The notes under the pieces: model-generated
What the model was told of the DNA's origin: nothing
What the model saw: only the letters and a program-made list of their open reading frames with translations
Databases searched by the model: none
Shown here: in pieces, positions 54,126 to 63,950 of the stretch
How positions within the stretch are numbered: position 1 is the first letter of the stretch
How the letters are laid out: each line of letters opens with the position of its first letter
Assembly (NCBI GenBank): GCA_964561475.1
Contig: CAZLPU010000010.1
Coordinates: 16,420-80,419 of the forward strand
DNA length: 64,000 bases
Source of the DNA: CAYUYV01 sp964561475
Lineage (GTDB): Bacteria > Pseudomonadota > Alphaproteobacteria > JAJFIK01
Direction of reading: 5' to 3'
Program-made: the position numbers and the translations under genes

Positions 54126-56007
54126 GACCAGGGTCTCCGAGGCTCCAGCGCACGAACCAGGGCGGCAGTGGAGACGGCAGCCCCGTATCGGGGCCATGTT
54201 CGGGGTGGGTCGTGTACAGACAGGCCATGCCCTCCTGGTCCGGTGCCGGACCATCCGCTGGCTCTGGCCCCAGATTGGCCACAAGCCGGAGGCGGCCGTT
54301 GTCGGAGAGCATCCAGGTGACTGAGAAAGCGGTGGACGCGCTCAGGCTCGCCTCGATGGCGGGTACCTGAAGCTCTTCCAGTCGGGGCGTGATGTGGCCG
54401 TGGCGCAGGGTGAGCAGCCTGCGCACCAGATCCAGGCGCTCCTTATGCCCCTCTTCCGACCGCCGGGACCAGTCCAGAACAGACCGGGCAAATGTTTTCG
54501 GATCATTGGGATCAGGGATGCGTTCCCGGACCGATGGATCACTGAAGGCGGAGAAGGATGCGAATTCACCCCGCCTGCCCTCCCGGACCGCGTCCGCCAG
54601 CCCGTCATGGAAATCGCAGAAGAACAGGAACGGTTCCTCCGCCCCCCACTCATCTCCCATGAACAGCAAAGGCGGCATGGGCGCGAGCAGCACAATCGCC
54701 ATGGCGGCCCAGACCGCCTCGGGTTCGGCCAGATGAACGATCCGCTCACCCATGGCCCGGTTGCCGATCTGATCATGGTTCTGAAGGAAGGTCACAAAGG
54801 CCGAGGGCGGCAGGTAGCCCGATGGCGTGCCCCGGGGCGATCCTTGGAAGGCAGAATACTCCCCCTGGTATCCGAAACCCTGGGCAAGGCAGCGCACGAG
54901 CAGGGCGGTGGGATGATCCGCATAGTCACCATAGTACCCTTCCGCCTCCCCGGTCAGGGCGACGTGGAAGGCGTGGTGAATATCGTCATTCCACTGGGCG
55001 GTATAGCCGAGCGTTCCCCCGGCGGTTGCGCCCCCTCCCTTGCCCTTGACCGGATTGAGGTAGTGGGCCTCGTTGTCTGCGTTCTCGAGCACCAGATGGA
55101 CATGGCGGCGGCCCTGAAAGCGGTCATCGACCCGGCGGCACAGTTCCCAGAGGAAATGCTCGGCACTGTGATCATGAATGGCATGGACCGCATCCAGGCG
55201 CAGTCCGTCGAAACGGAACTCCTCCAGCCAATAGAGGGCGTTCTGAATGAAGAATTCGCGCACCGGCCTGCGGGAAAAGTCGATGGCGGGTCCCCAGGGT
55301 GTATCCCGGCCCGCGTCGAAAAAGGCGTCCGCATAAAGATGGAGGTAGTTCCCGTCCGGACCAAAATGATTGTAGACCACATCGAGAAACACCATCATGC
55401 CCAGACCATGGGCCTCGTCGATGAGCCGTTTCAGATCGTCCGGCAATCCGTAGGAGGCACAGGGGGCGAAAGGCAGCACCCCGTCATAGCCCCAGTTGCG
55501 TTGACCGGAAAAAGCGGCCAGGGGCATCAATTCAATGGCGGTAATGCCCGTATGGGCGAGATGGCGCAGCCGGGTGCGCACGCCGTCGAAACTGCCTTCC
55601 GGCGTGAAGGCCCCCACATGAAGTTCACTGATGACCGCCTCATGCCAGGGCCGGCCGGACCAGTCCCTGTGGGTCCACTGGTAACTGTTGGGATTGGTCA
55701 CGGCACTGAGTTCATGGACACCGTGGAGCTGGAGCCGGGAGGCCGGATCCGGCACGATCATGCCGTCGGGCAGACGAAAGCCATATTCTCCATGGACCGG
55801 AACATCGGAGACATGGGTCGCGAACCAGCCATTGCCCCGGTCTTCCATGACCTGGGACAGCCCCTGGGCCGGGATCACCAGTTCGGCCCCGTCCACACCG
55901 GGTGCCCAGAAGCGGAAGACCACCCCGTCCCCCTGCCAGACCGGGCCGAACCCCATGCCCGCGGGCAACGCCTCAAGGGCGGTGCCACCTTGAAACGCTC
56001 CGCTCAT
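54112..56007 (-). CDS. treZ: Malto-oligosyltrehalose trehalohydrolase TreZ
   Basis: Releases trehalose from the TreY product. The 631-aa GH13 enzyme has an N-terminal beta domain (F-R-F-W-A-P-G near residue 32), Asp in F-D-G-L-R-L-D-A-V near residue 271, Glu in L-V-L-E-N-A-D-N near 307 and Asp in L-Q-N-H-D-Q-I-G-N-R near 410, so it should be active. The start overlaps the glgX stop as ATGA, and the end overlaps malQ. Confidence 0.95.
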   Translation of the reverse strand: MSGAFQGGTALEALPAGMGFGPVWQGDGVVFRFWAPGVDGAELVIPAQGLSQVMEDRGNGWFATHVSDVPVHGEYGFRLPDGMIVPDPASRLQLHGVHELSAVTNPNSYQWTHRDWSGRPWHEAVISELHVGAFTPEGSFDGVRTRLRHLAHTGITAIELMPLAAFSGQRNWGYDGVLPFAPCASYGLPDDLKRLIDEAHGLGMMVFLDVVYNHFGPDGNYLHLYADAFFDAGRDTPWGPAIDFSRRPVREFFIQNALYWLEEFRFDGLRLDAVHAIHDHSAEHFLWELCRRVDDRFQGRRHVHLVLENADNEAHYLNPVKGKGGGATAGGTLGYTAQWNDDIHHAFHVALTGEAEGYYGDYADHPTALLVRCLAQGFGYQGEYSAFQGSPRGTPSGYLPPSAFVTFLQNHDQIGNRAMGERIVHLAEPEAVWAAMAIVLLAPMPPLLFMGDEWGAEEPFLFFCDFHDGLADAVREGRRGEFASFSAFSDPSVRERIPDPNDPKTFARSVLDWSRRSEEGHKERLDLVRRLLTLRHGHITPRLEELQVPAIEASLSASTAFSVTWMLSDNGRLRLVANLGPEPADGPAPDQEGMACLYTTHPEHGPDTGLPSPLPPWFVRWSLGDPGHGGR

Positions 56008-58187
56008 CTCGGGCCTCGTTCATTGTATTTCTCGGGGTATTGCTCGGGCTGGATCGGCGGCGGGTCGCGCCGCAGGATCTGGAGGGAGGTGGTCTCCACG
56101 GTCATGGTGGTTCCGCCGGACAGGATCAGTCCCGGATCCGCCCGGCCCGTGTCCCGGGCGGTATCGAACATGCCCACCCAGGACTGACCGGGCTCCAGGG
56201 CCGGCAGGGTGAATTCCACATCCTGGTCCGAGGCGTTGAACAGCAGGAGGAAGGTCTCATCCACTTCCTGGTCGCCGAATTCGGTCAGGTGGGTCAGACC
56301 CGCTTCCCCGCTGAGGATCATCGCGATCGCGTGGGCATGGGGGTCGTGCCAGTCGTCATGGGACATTTCCTCAGCATCGGGACGCAGCCAGATGACATCC
56401 TTGACGTCGGTGCCGGGAATGATCTCGCCACGGAAAAACCGGTGCCGGTGAAAGACGATGTGGGAGCGGCGCAGGGCAATCAAGTCGCGGACGAATTGGA
56501 GCATGTCCGCATTCTGTTCCAGGCTGTCCCAATCGATCCAGCTTACTTCATTATCCTGGGCATAGGCATTGTTGTTGCCCTTCTGGGTCCGGCGCAGCTC
56601 ATCACCGGCATTGATCATGGGAATGCCCTGGGACAGGAGCAGAGTGGCGAAGTAATTGCGCATCTGCTTGTTGCGCCTTGCCAGGATGTGCGGATCGTCT
56701 GTGGGCCCCTCGACGCCGAAATTCCAGCTGTAGTTGGAATCCGTGCCGTCGCGGTTTTCCTCGCCATTGGCCTCATTGTGCTTGCGGTTGTAGCTCACCA
56801 GGTCCCACATGGTGAAACCGTCATGGCAGGTCACATAGTTGATGCTGGCCCAGGGCCGCCGCCCGGTGACCCGGTAAATGTCCGAGGAGCCGGAAATGCG
56901 GGAGGTGAAGGCCCCCATGAGCCCAAGATCCCCGCGCCAGAACCGCCGGGCGGTATCCCGGTACTGATCGTTCCATTCGAGCCAGCCCGGGGGGAAATGC
57001 CCCACCTGATAGCCCCCGGGTCCGGTGTCCCAGGGCTCGGCGATCAGTTTGGTCGGAGCGAGGGTCGGGTCCTGGGCAACGGCGGTGAGGAACGGGGCGT
57101 TCGAGCTGTAGGCCCCGTCCACCCGGGCAAGGGTGGTTGCCAGATCGAAGCGGAAGCCGTCAATCCGCATCTGGTCCGCCCAATAGCGCAGGGAGTCCAT
57201 CACCATACGGAGCACAGCGGGCTGGCGCAGGTCAAGGGAGTTGCCGGTGCCGGTGTAATCCACATAGTAGCGGGGATTGTGCCGGTGCAGATAATAGTAG
57301 GTGCGGTTGTCGATCCCCTTGAAGGACAGGGTCGGGCCCAGCCGGTTCCCCTCCGCGGTGTGGTTGTAGACCACGTCCAGGATGACCTCGATTTCATTGT
57401 CGTGCATGACCTGGACGAAGGTCTTCAGCTCCCGGAGGCTCGGCTTGGTCAGGTAATCCGTGTGGGGTGCAAAGAAGCCGATGGAATTGTATCCCCAGTA
57501 GTTCCGCAGGCCCAGATCCGCGAGCCGCCGGTCGTTGACGAAGGCGTGGATGGGCAGAAGTTCGATGGCGGTCACACCAAGGTCCCGCAGATAGGACAGA
57601 ACCGGGGCGCCGGTCAGGCCGGCAAACGTGCCCTGTTCCTCCGGCCGGACATCCGGATGGGTCTTGGTCAGCCCACGGACATGCATCTCATAAAGCACGG
57701 TCTCGTGCATGGGCCGGGGGGCCTTGCGTTCACCCCAGGTGAAGGCGTCGTCCACCACTTCGCATTTCGGCATGTAAGGTGCGCTGTCCTGGGTATCGAA
57801 GGACAGGTCGGAATCCCGGTGGCCGATACGGTAGCCGAACAAGGCATCATGCCAGATCAGATCCCCCCGGAGCATCCTGGCATAGGGATCGAGCACGAGC
57901 TTGTTGGGATTGAACCGATGGCCCACGTCGGGCTCATAGGGGCCATGAACCCGATAACCATAAAGCTGGCCCGGACGAATATCCGGCAGATAGCCATGCC
58001 AGACCTGGTGGGTATATTCAGGAAGCGGAATGCGGGCACGCTCCCGCATCCCCGTTTCATTGAACAGGCACAGTTCGACCCGCGTGGCATGGGCGGAAAA
58101 GAGCGCGAAATTCGTGCCCGAACCATCAAAGGTGGCGCCGAGCGGCGTGGGACTGCCTGGCCAGACGCGGTAATCTTGAGGTGCCAT
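56004..58187 (-). CDS. glgX: Glycogen debranching enzyme GlgX
   Basis: Hydrolyses alpha-1,6 branches of limit dextrin. The ATG at 58187 (M-A-P-Q-D-Y-R-V-W-P-G-S-P) has GGAAAGGG before it; an ATG at 58241 lacks one. The 727-aa GH13 enzyme shows Y-R-V-H-G-P-Y near residue 73, R-I-D-G-F-R-F-D-L near 347, I-A-E-P-W-D-T-G near 382 and T-C-H-D-G-F-T near 454, all typical of GlgX and isoamylases. It is 285 bp after glgA on the same strand. Confidence 0.94.
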   Translation of the reverse strand: MAPQDYRVWPGSPTPLGATFDGSGTNFALFSAHATRVELCLFNETGMRERARIPLPEYTHQVWHGYLPDIRPGQLYGYRVHGPYEPDVGHRFNPNKLVLDPYARMLRGDLIWHDALFGYRIGHRDSDLSFDTQDSAPYMPKCEVVDDAFTWGERKAPRPMHETVLYEMHVRGLTKTHPDVRPEEQGTFAGLTGAPVLSYLRDLGVTAIELLPIHAFVNDRRLADLGLRNYWGYNSIGFFAPHTDYLTKPSLRELKTFVQVMHDNEIEVILDVVYNHTAEGNRLGPTLSFKGIDNRTYYYLHRHNPRYYVDYTGTGNSLDLRQPAVLRMVMDSLRYWADQMRIDGFRFDLATTLARVDGAYSSNAPFLTAVAQDPTLAPTKLIAEPWDTGPGGYQVGHFPPGWLEWNDQYRDTARRFWRGDLGLMGAFTSRISGSSDIYRVTGRRPWASINYVTCHDGFTMWDLVSYNRKHNEANGEENRDGTDSNYSWNFGVEGPTDDPHILARRNKQMRNYFATLLLSQGIPMINAGDELRRTQKGNNNAYAQDNEVSWIDWDSLEQNADMLQFVRDLIALRRSHIVFHRHRFFRGEIIPGTDVKDVIWLRPDAEEMSHDDWHDPHAHAIAMILSGEAGLTHLTEFGDQEVDETFLLLFNASDQDVEFTLPALEPGQSWVGMFDTARDTGRADPGLILSGGTTMTVETTSLQILRRDPPPIQPEQYPEKYNERGPR

Positions 58188-58472
58188 TTTCCCTTTCCGG
58201 CTATCCTGGGTTGGTTTGCGGGCCCCGGTACCATGATCCAATCAGTCAGTGAACCGCCGTCCAGGCCAGTCCTTCATCTGCGGTCCGTCACATCCGGTCG
58301 GTCACATCCAGTCCGTCTCGGTGGTGTATCTTAGTGGCCCGTATTGGCGGCCCGTGCCAGTGGTTTGGGGTCCATCCGTATACGGGCCGCCTGTATCGAA
58401 GGGCCCGCCGGTATCAAAGGCACTGCCGCACCGGAACCATCGCGCCCCATGGGCCGCCGGGATCTGATCCGT

Positions 58473-59972
58473 TTACGACCAGATGCTGTGATAGGGGCTC
58501 TCCTGGGTCTGACCGAGACCCGCCATGTCCCGATATAGATCCAGATACCGGGCTGCGGACGCTTCCCAGGAGAAGTCCTCCGACATGCCGCCTCTCTGGG
58601 CTGTGTTCCACAGAACAGCGTCATCATACAGGGTCAGACACCGATCCGCTGCCCCCATGATCCCATCCGTTGTCGCCTCACCGGCAATGAACCCAGTCGC
58701 GGTCCCCAGACCGAGAGCCGTGGGCGTGGCGTCGGTGACCGTTTCCGCCAGACCGCCCACCCTGGTCACAATCGGCAGGGTGCCGTACCGCATGGCATAC
58801 ATCTGGGTCAGGCCGCAGGGCTCGAACCGGCTGGGCGCCAGAAGAACATCCGCCCCTGCGATCAACCGGTGGGCTGTCTCTTCGCTGTAGCCCACCCGCA
58901 CACTGGCAGACCCGGTGAGCCGTGCACCCAGGTCTTCAAGCTGGCTTTCGATCCGGCGGTCTCCCTGGCCGTGGACGGCCACCTGGGCCCCCCGGTCCAC
59001 CAGAAAGGGGATGAGGGAGGGCAAGGCGTCGGCAAATTTCTGATGTGTCAGCCGGCTGACAAAAGCGAAGACAGGGCGGGCATCATCGGGATTGAGACCA
59101 AAAAGCTGGCGCAGGTCGCTTTTGCAGTGGCGTTTGCCCGCAAGACAATCAAGCGCATAGGGCTTGGAAATGACCCCATCATTGGCCGGATCCCAGACCT
59201 GGGCATCGATGCCGTTGCGGATCCCCTGGAGGCGCCCCACCCGCTCCCGCAGCAGGCCATCCAGACCGAACCCGAATTCAGGGGTCAGGATCTCCCGGGC
59301 ATAAGTGAGGCTGACGGTCACCAGCCGGTCGGAGTACTGAAGCCCCGCCTTCAGAAACGAAACCTGGCCGTGATATTCGATACCGCTCGGGGTGAACAGA
59401 TCATAGGGCAGATCGATCCGGGGCAGGATTTCCGGCTCGAACAGCCCCTGAAAGGCCATGTTGTGGATGGTGAACAGTATGGATGGGGGCGTGCCGGGCC
59501 CGGGATCCAGGCGCAGCATGGGGGCCGTCAGCCCAGCCTGCCAATCATTCAGATGCAAGACATCCGGCTTCCAGCGCGGCTCCAGCGCTCCGCGTGCAAT
59601 GGCCGCAGCCGCATGGGCCAGGGCCCCGAACCGTACCCCGTTGTCGGGCCAGTCCTTGCCCGACGGGTCCTGATAAAGCGTACCCGGACGATCAAACAGA
59701 TTGGGGCAGTCCAGAAGCCAGACCGGAACATCCGTTCCCGGCAGTCGCCCCGCCCACAGGGCTGCCGTGCCGCACTCTCCCGGCAGAATCAGAATCTCCT
59801 CGATGACCGCATCGTCTCGGATCTGCTCGAGTGCTTTGGGATAGGCGGGCATCAAAATGCGGATATCGCAGCCGTGGCCTGCCAAGGCCCGGGCCAGCCC
59901 CCATGAAAAGTCGGCGAGTCCCCCGGTCTTGGCCAGGGGAAACACCTCGGAACTCACGAGAAGTGCCCTCAC
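58473..59972 (-). CDS. glgA: Glycogen synthase GlgA
   Basis: ADP-glucose-dependent GT5 synthase. The GTG at 59972 is preferred since it begins V-R-A-L-L-V-S-S-E with GAAGGGGG upstream; the longer frame is unsupported. The 499-aa product has K-T-G-G-L-A-D near residue 15 (nucleotide-sugar binding), H-N-M-A-F-Q-G near 172, and the closing R-F-E-P-C-G-L-T-Q near 390. First gene of the minus-strand sugar block. glgC is not in the window. Confidence 0.94.
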   Translation of the reverse strand: MRALLVSSEVFPLAKTGGLADFSWGLARALAGHGCDIRILMPAYPKALEQIRDDAVIEEILILPGECGTAALWAGRLPGTDVPVWLLDCPNLFDRPGTLYQDPSGKDWPDNGVRFGALAHAAAAIARGALEPRWKPDVLHLNDWQAGLTAPMLRLDPGPGTPPSILFTIHNMAFQGLFEPEILPRIDLPYDLFTPSGIEYHGQVSFLKAGLQYSDRLVTVSLTYAREILTPEFGFGLDGLLRERVGRLQGIRNGIDAQVWDPANDGVISKPYALDCLAGKRHCKSDLRQLFGLNPDDARPVFAFVSRLTHQKFADALPSLIPFLVDRGAQVAVHGQGDRRIESQLEDLGARLTGSASVRVGYSEETAHRLIAGADVLLAPSRFEPCGLTQMYAMRYGTLPIVTRVGGLAETVTDATPTALGLGTATGFIAGEATTDGIMGAADRCLTLYDDAVLWNTAQRGGMSEDFSWEASAARYLDLYRDMAGLGQTQESPYHSIWS

Positions 59973-60459
59973 CTTGTCTGCCCCCTTCCGCCTCAAGCGG
60001 CCCTGTGAACCCGCCTGGCGGCAGGGTGGCCTTTTTATCAATTTGGCTGTGTCGATCCGGCTTGGAGTGTCTCGGTCCGCCATTGACCGGGACCGGGGAT
60101 GCTCTGCGCACCCATCCTCTACAGAAAAACTCATGGCTCCGACCGGAAAGAGGACGCCCCCATCCGCCCCAGCCATCTGCTAGGATCATACGGAGAAAGG
60201 GGCGCCGCGTGAATGGCTTGTGCACCTTACAGCATGGCAATTCCAGACGGGGCACAACTCCAGACTGGCTTCACCCGTGGTTGGGCTTAAGACTGGCCGG
60301 ATCAGGCCCTAGCGCCCAGACGCTTCATTCCAGACGCTTCATTAAAGGGTCTCAAGCCAAGACGGGGAGACCGCAGGCACCGCGGCGAAACCCATGCCGC
60401 CCTGCCGTAGAGATCGGCCTTCCCAGCTTCTGCCGGACCGCAATAAGGGGGATTCGTTT
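59973..60459. promoter_or_regulatory. Divergent glgA-glgB control region
   Basis: 487 bp without a convincing gene; overlapping frames are shadows. It should contain promoters for both the glgA-treY operon and glgB. A 14-bp direct repeat (CCAGACGCTTCATT) at 60316-60329 and 60330-60343 is about 117 bp upstream of glgB and could be a binding site. Confidence 0.5.
60316..60343. repeat. 14-bp direct repeat in the glgB leader
   Basis: Two exact adjacent copies of CCAGACGCTTCATT. The spacing of one and a half helical turns would place two sites on different faces of the DNA. It may be an operator or a chance duplication. Confidence 0.6.
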
Positions 60460-62709
60460 ATGACAGGTGACAGCACACGCAAGGAGGGAGCCGCTCTGGA
60501 GCTTTCTATCGAAGCCCTCGTCAAGGGCCGTCAGAGCGATCCGTTTTCCATTCTGGGTCCCCATCCCTGGACCGGCGGCGACGGCACTCAGGGCACGGCG
60601 ATCCGGGTCTTCCACCCGGGCGCCGACGGTGCGGTGGTGCTGCCTGGCGAGGGGAACCCCGCCGGCTTCAGGCTCGTGAAAACCCATCCGGAGGGATTTT
60701 TCTGCGGTTTTGTCCCCGGCGCACTGGAAGGGGCTTACCGGCTGCGGCTGGAAAAGGAGGGCCATAGTTGGGAGATTGACGATCCCTACCGGTTCGGCCC
60801 TCTGATCGGCCCCATGGACATTTATTTCTTCGCCGAAGGCACCCACCAGCACCTGGACAGGATGCTCGGTGCCCACCCCATGGAAATTGACGGTGTCCAG
60901 GGCACCCGCTTCGCCGTCTGGGCCCCCAACGCCAAACGGGTCAGCGTGGTCGGTGATTTCAATCAGTGGGACGGGCGGCGCCATCCCATGCGGTTACGCC
61001 AGGAAAGCGGGGTGTGGGAGCTGTTCCTGCCGGGCATCCGCGCCGGAGCGATCTACAAATACGAACTGATCGGCGCCCATGGCCAGCCCCTCCCCCTGAA
61101 GGCGGATCCCTATGCCAAACGCACGGAAGTGCCGCCCCTCACCGCATCCATCGTTCACGTCCCCGATACCCGGGTCTTTGCGGACCGTAATCTCAACGAC
61201 CGGGCTTGGATGGAGGAACGGGGCCGACGGGCGGCCAGGGACCAGCCAATGTCCGTCTACGAAGTGCATCTGGGTTCCTGGATGCGGATCCCGGAAGAAG
61301 GGGACCGTCCCCTGACCTATGATGAACTGGGCGACCGGCTCATCCCCTATGCCCGGGAAATGGGGTTCACCCATTTGGAGTTTCTGCCGATTACGGAGCA
61401 TCCCTTCGACGGATCCTGGGGCTATCAGCCCCTGGGTCTGTTCGCACCCACGGTCCGCTACGGCTCGCCGGAAGACTTCGCCCGTTTCATCGCCCGCTGC
61501 CACAAGGCCAATCTCGGGGTCTATCTGGACTGGGTCCCCGCCCATTTCCCCAACGATCCCCACGGACTGGCCCGGTTCGACGGCACGGCGGTCTATGAAC
61601 ACGCGGACCCCCGCCAGGGCTTCCACCAGGACTGGAACACCCTGATCTATAATTACGGTCGGCGGGAAGTGGCGAACTTCCTCTTGGCCAGCGCCCTGTT
61701 TTGGCTGCGGGACTATCACATGGACGGCTTGAGGGTGGATGCGGTGGCCTCCATGCTCTACCTGGATTACAGCCGGGAACAGGGCCAGTGGATCCCCAAC
61801 AAATATGGGGGCAACGAGAACCTTGAGGCGACCGCCTTCATCAAAAATCTGAATACGGTGCTTTACCGGGAGTGCCCGGGTGCGGTGACCATTGCCGAGG
61901 AATCAACCGCCTGGCCCGCGGTCTCCCGGCCCGTGGATGGCGGCGGGCTCGGCTTTGCCTATAAATGTTACATGGGGTGGATTAACGACACCCTGCGGTA
62001 TATGAGCCGGGAGCCGGTCCACCGGCGCTTCCACCACCATGACATGACCTTCGGGCTGCTTTATGCGTTCAGTGAGAATTTCATTCTGCCTCTGAGCCAT
62101 GATGAGGTGGTCCACGGCAAGGGTTCCCTGCTCCAGCGCATGCCCGGAGACCGATGGCAGAAATTCGCCAATCTGCGGGCCTATTACACCTATATGTGGG
62201 CCCATCCCGGCAAGAAGCTTCTGTTCATGGGGGGCGAGTTCGCCCAGGCCCGCGAATGGGATCACCAGACCAGCCTGGACTGGCACCTGATGAGCGACCC
62301 CTCCCATGGCGGCATCCGCACCCTGATCACCGATCTGAACGCCGCCTATAAATCCGTGCCCGCCCTGCATCAGCTCGATTGTGAGGCCCATGGCTTTGAA
62401 TGGGTGGTGGCGGACGATTCCGCGAACTCGGTTCTGGCCTTCCTGCGCTATGGCCACGACCGGTCCCATCCGGTTCTGGCCGTGTTCAATTTCACACCCG
62501 TTCCGCGCCACTTCTACCGGCTGGGCGTTCCCATCGAAGGTCCGTGGCGGGAAATTCTGAATTCGGACAGTACGTTCTATGGAGGCAGCAATCAGGGCAA
62601 TCACGGTCTGATCCATGCGGATCACAATCCCATGCACAACCGCGCCTATTCCCTGTCCCTGAACCTGCCGCCGCTTTCGGGCGTTCTGCTCACGCCCGCC
62701 CGGGACTGA
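60460..62709 (+). CDS. glgB: 1,4-alpha-glucan branching enzyme GlgB
   Basis: Adds alpha-1,6 branches to glycogen. The ATG at 60460 follows AAGGGGG by eight bases. The 749-aa GH13 enzyme has two N-terminal beta domains (the second begins near residue 150, with F-A-V-W-A-P-N-A and G-D-F-N-Q-W-D-G). Asp is in D-G-L-R-V-D-A-V near residue 427, Glu in T-I-A-E-E-S-T-A near 480, and Asp in L-S-H-D-E-V-V-H-G near 547. It reads divergently from glgA. Confidence 0.96.
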   Translation: MTGDSTRKEGAALELSIEALVKGRQSDPFSILGPHPWTGGDGTQGTAIRVFHPGADGAVVLPGEGNPAGFRLVKTHPEGFFCGFVPGALEGAYRLRLEKEGHSWEIDDPYRFGPLIGPMDIYFFAEGTHQHLDRMLGAHPMEIDGVQGTRFAVWAPNAKRVSVVGDFNQWDGRRHPMRLRQESGVWELFLPGIRAGAIYKYELIGAHGQPLPLKADPYAKRTEVPPLTASIVHVPDTRVFADRNLNDRAWMEERGRRAARDQPMSVYEVHLGSWMRIPEEGDRPLTYDELGDRLIPYAREMGFTHLEFLPITEHPFDGSWGYQPLGLFAPTVRYGSPEDFARFIARCHKANLGVYLDWVPAHFPNDPHGLARFDGTAVYEHADPRQGFHQDWNTLIYNYGRREVANFLLASALFWLRDYHMDGLRVDAVASMLYLDYSREQGQWIPNKYGGNENLEATAFIKNLNTVLYRECPGAVTIAEESTAWPAVSRPVDGGGLGFAYKCYMGWINDTLRYMSREPVHRRFHHHDMTFGLLYAFSENFILPLSHDEVVHGKGSLLQRMPGDRWQKFANLRAYYTYMWAHPGKKLLFMGGEFAQAREWDHQTSLDWHLMSDPSHGGIRTLITDLNAAYKSVPALHQLDCEAHGFEWVVADDSANSVLAFLRYGHDRSHPVLAVFNFTPVPRHFYRLGVPIEGPWREILNSDSTFYGGSNQGNHGLIHADHNPMHNRAYSLSLNLPPLSGVLLTPARD

Positions 62710-63290
62710 CGCGCGCCGGGGGCTGCGACAGCGAAGGCAATGGACCGGAAGCCGTGCGCTTCTTTCCGGTTCATCCAACCGTGCGCCGCAGACAATCTTC
62801 CAAAATGGTAAGGTCACAGCGGCCATGAATCATGAGATACTTGTAATGTTGCGTAATGTAATCGGGTGTGAATAGCGGGTAATACTTCCCGCAAGCACAT
62901 TCGAACCTTTTCTCGAAAACCGGCACGGGGAGTGCGACCCGGCGAACCGCTGCTGCGTAACTGGGCAGGCTGGAGAACGTCCTCACTCAACGCCTTCCCA
63001 AATTCGTCCGGGACAAGAAGAACAAGCGCTGCAAGTCCAGTTTTGGCAAGTCCAGTGTGGAATGCGTGCTACGCCCTTTGAGGTGGCGCGGCGCATGAGG
63101 TGGAAGACCCATACCCCGTTCGTAGGAGGTGCGCATGATGAAAGCCGCGCTTCCTGCGGGAAAAAGCGTGACTGATGAGCCACAAAATCAACATGGTGCG
63201 CGTCGTGCAGGTGTTTTTGGGCTGACGTCGGAAACGTTAAGTGTTAATCCACTAAGCCGTGTATGAGGCGTCATTCTCTAGTGTAGTGTC
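62710..63290. other. Lower-GC intergenic region before the sugar transferase
   Basis: 581 bp with no gene I can support. The segment ~62820-62885 is noticeably AT-richer than the surroundings and has short repeats (GTAATGTTGCGTAATGTAAT). The region may carry the promoter of the sugar transferase gene. Minus-strand frames of 66-71 aa lack family features. Confidence 0.45.
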
Positions 63291-63950
63291 ATGACAGTAT
63301 TTTACCGCCGCTTCGGTAAACGGGCCTTTGATATCGTGGTCGCGTCTGCCCTTCTGGGGTTTCTGCTCCCCCTATTGGTGTTGTTGACCCTGGCCGTGCG
63401 TATACGGCTTGGCGCACCTGTGTTCTTCAGTCAAAGACGGGGCGGCCATCGGAACACGGTTTTCAACATGGTGAAATTCCGCTCCATGACGACGGAACGG
63501 GACAGGCATGGTGTGCTTCTGCCCGATGAACGGCGGCTGACCACCTTCGGTAAAGTGTTGCGGTCCTGGAGCCTGGACGAGTTGCCGCAGTTGGTTCATG
63601 TCATCAAGGGTGACATGAGCCTGATCGGACCCCGCCCGTTTCTCGATTCCTATCTCCCCCACTACACCGCCGAGCAGAAGCGCCGGCATGATGTGCGGCC
63701 GGGCATTACCGGCCTTGCGCAGGTCAGTGGCCGTAACGCCCTCTCCTGGGAGGAGAAGTTCGAATACGACCTCTATTATGTGGACCATGTCTCATTCTGG
63801 ATGGACTTGAAGATTCTGTGGAGGACCATTGGTGTCATTTCCGGCCGCAATGGTGTATCCGCTGATGGTCATGCCACCATGCCCGCCTGGACCCCAGGCA
63901 CACCGCAGCCCCGTCAGATGTCCCGCCAGTTCCACCGCACCAGTCTCTAG
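63291..63950 (+). CDS. Bacterial sugar transferase (phosphoglycosyl transferase)
   Basis: Transfers a sugar-1-phosphate to undecaprenyl phosphate to start exopolysaccharide or O-unit synthesis, at the cytoplasmic face of the inner membrane. The 219-aa product has a re-entrant hydrophobic segment at ~14-36, K-F-R-S-M near residue 63, the catalytic L-D-E-L-P-Q near residue 95, and G-P-R-P-F...R-P-G-I-T-G-L-A-Q-V-S-G-R-N (~113-145). The short form lacks the multi-span N-terminus of WcaJ. No clear ribosome-binding site precedes the ATG. A polysaccharide cluster may follow beyond the window. Confidence 0.93.
   Translation: MTVFYRRFGKRAFDIVVASALLGFLLPLLVLLTLAVRIRLGAPVFFSQRRGGHRNTVFNMVKFRSMTTERDRHGVLLPDERRLTTFGKVLRSWSLDELPQLVHVIKGDMSLIGPRPFLDSYLPHYTAEQKRRHDVRPGITGLAQVSGRNALSWEEKFEYDLYYVDHVSFWMDLKILWRTIGVISGRNGVSADGHATMPAWTPGTPQPRQMSRQFHRTSL

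Noticed and set aside
62771..63183. Two minus-strand frames of 71 and 66 aa before the sugar transferase
   Set aside because: No family pattern, no ribosome-binding site, and they overlap the presumed promoter region.
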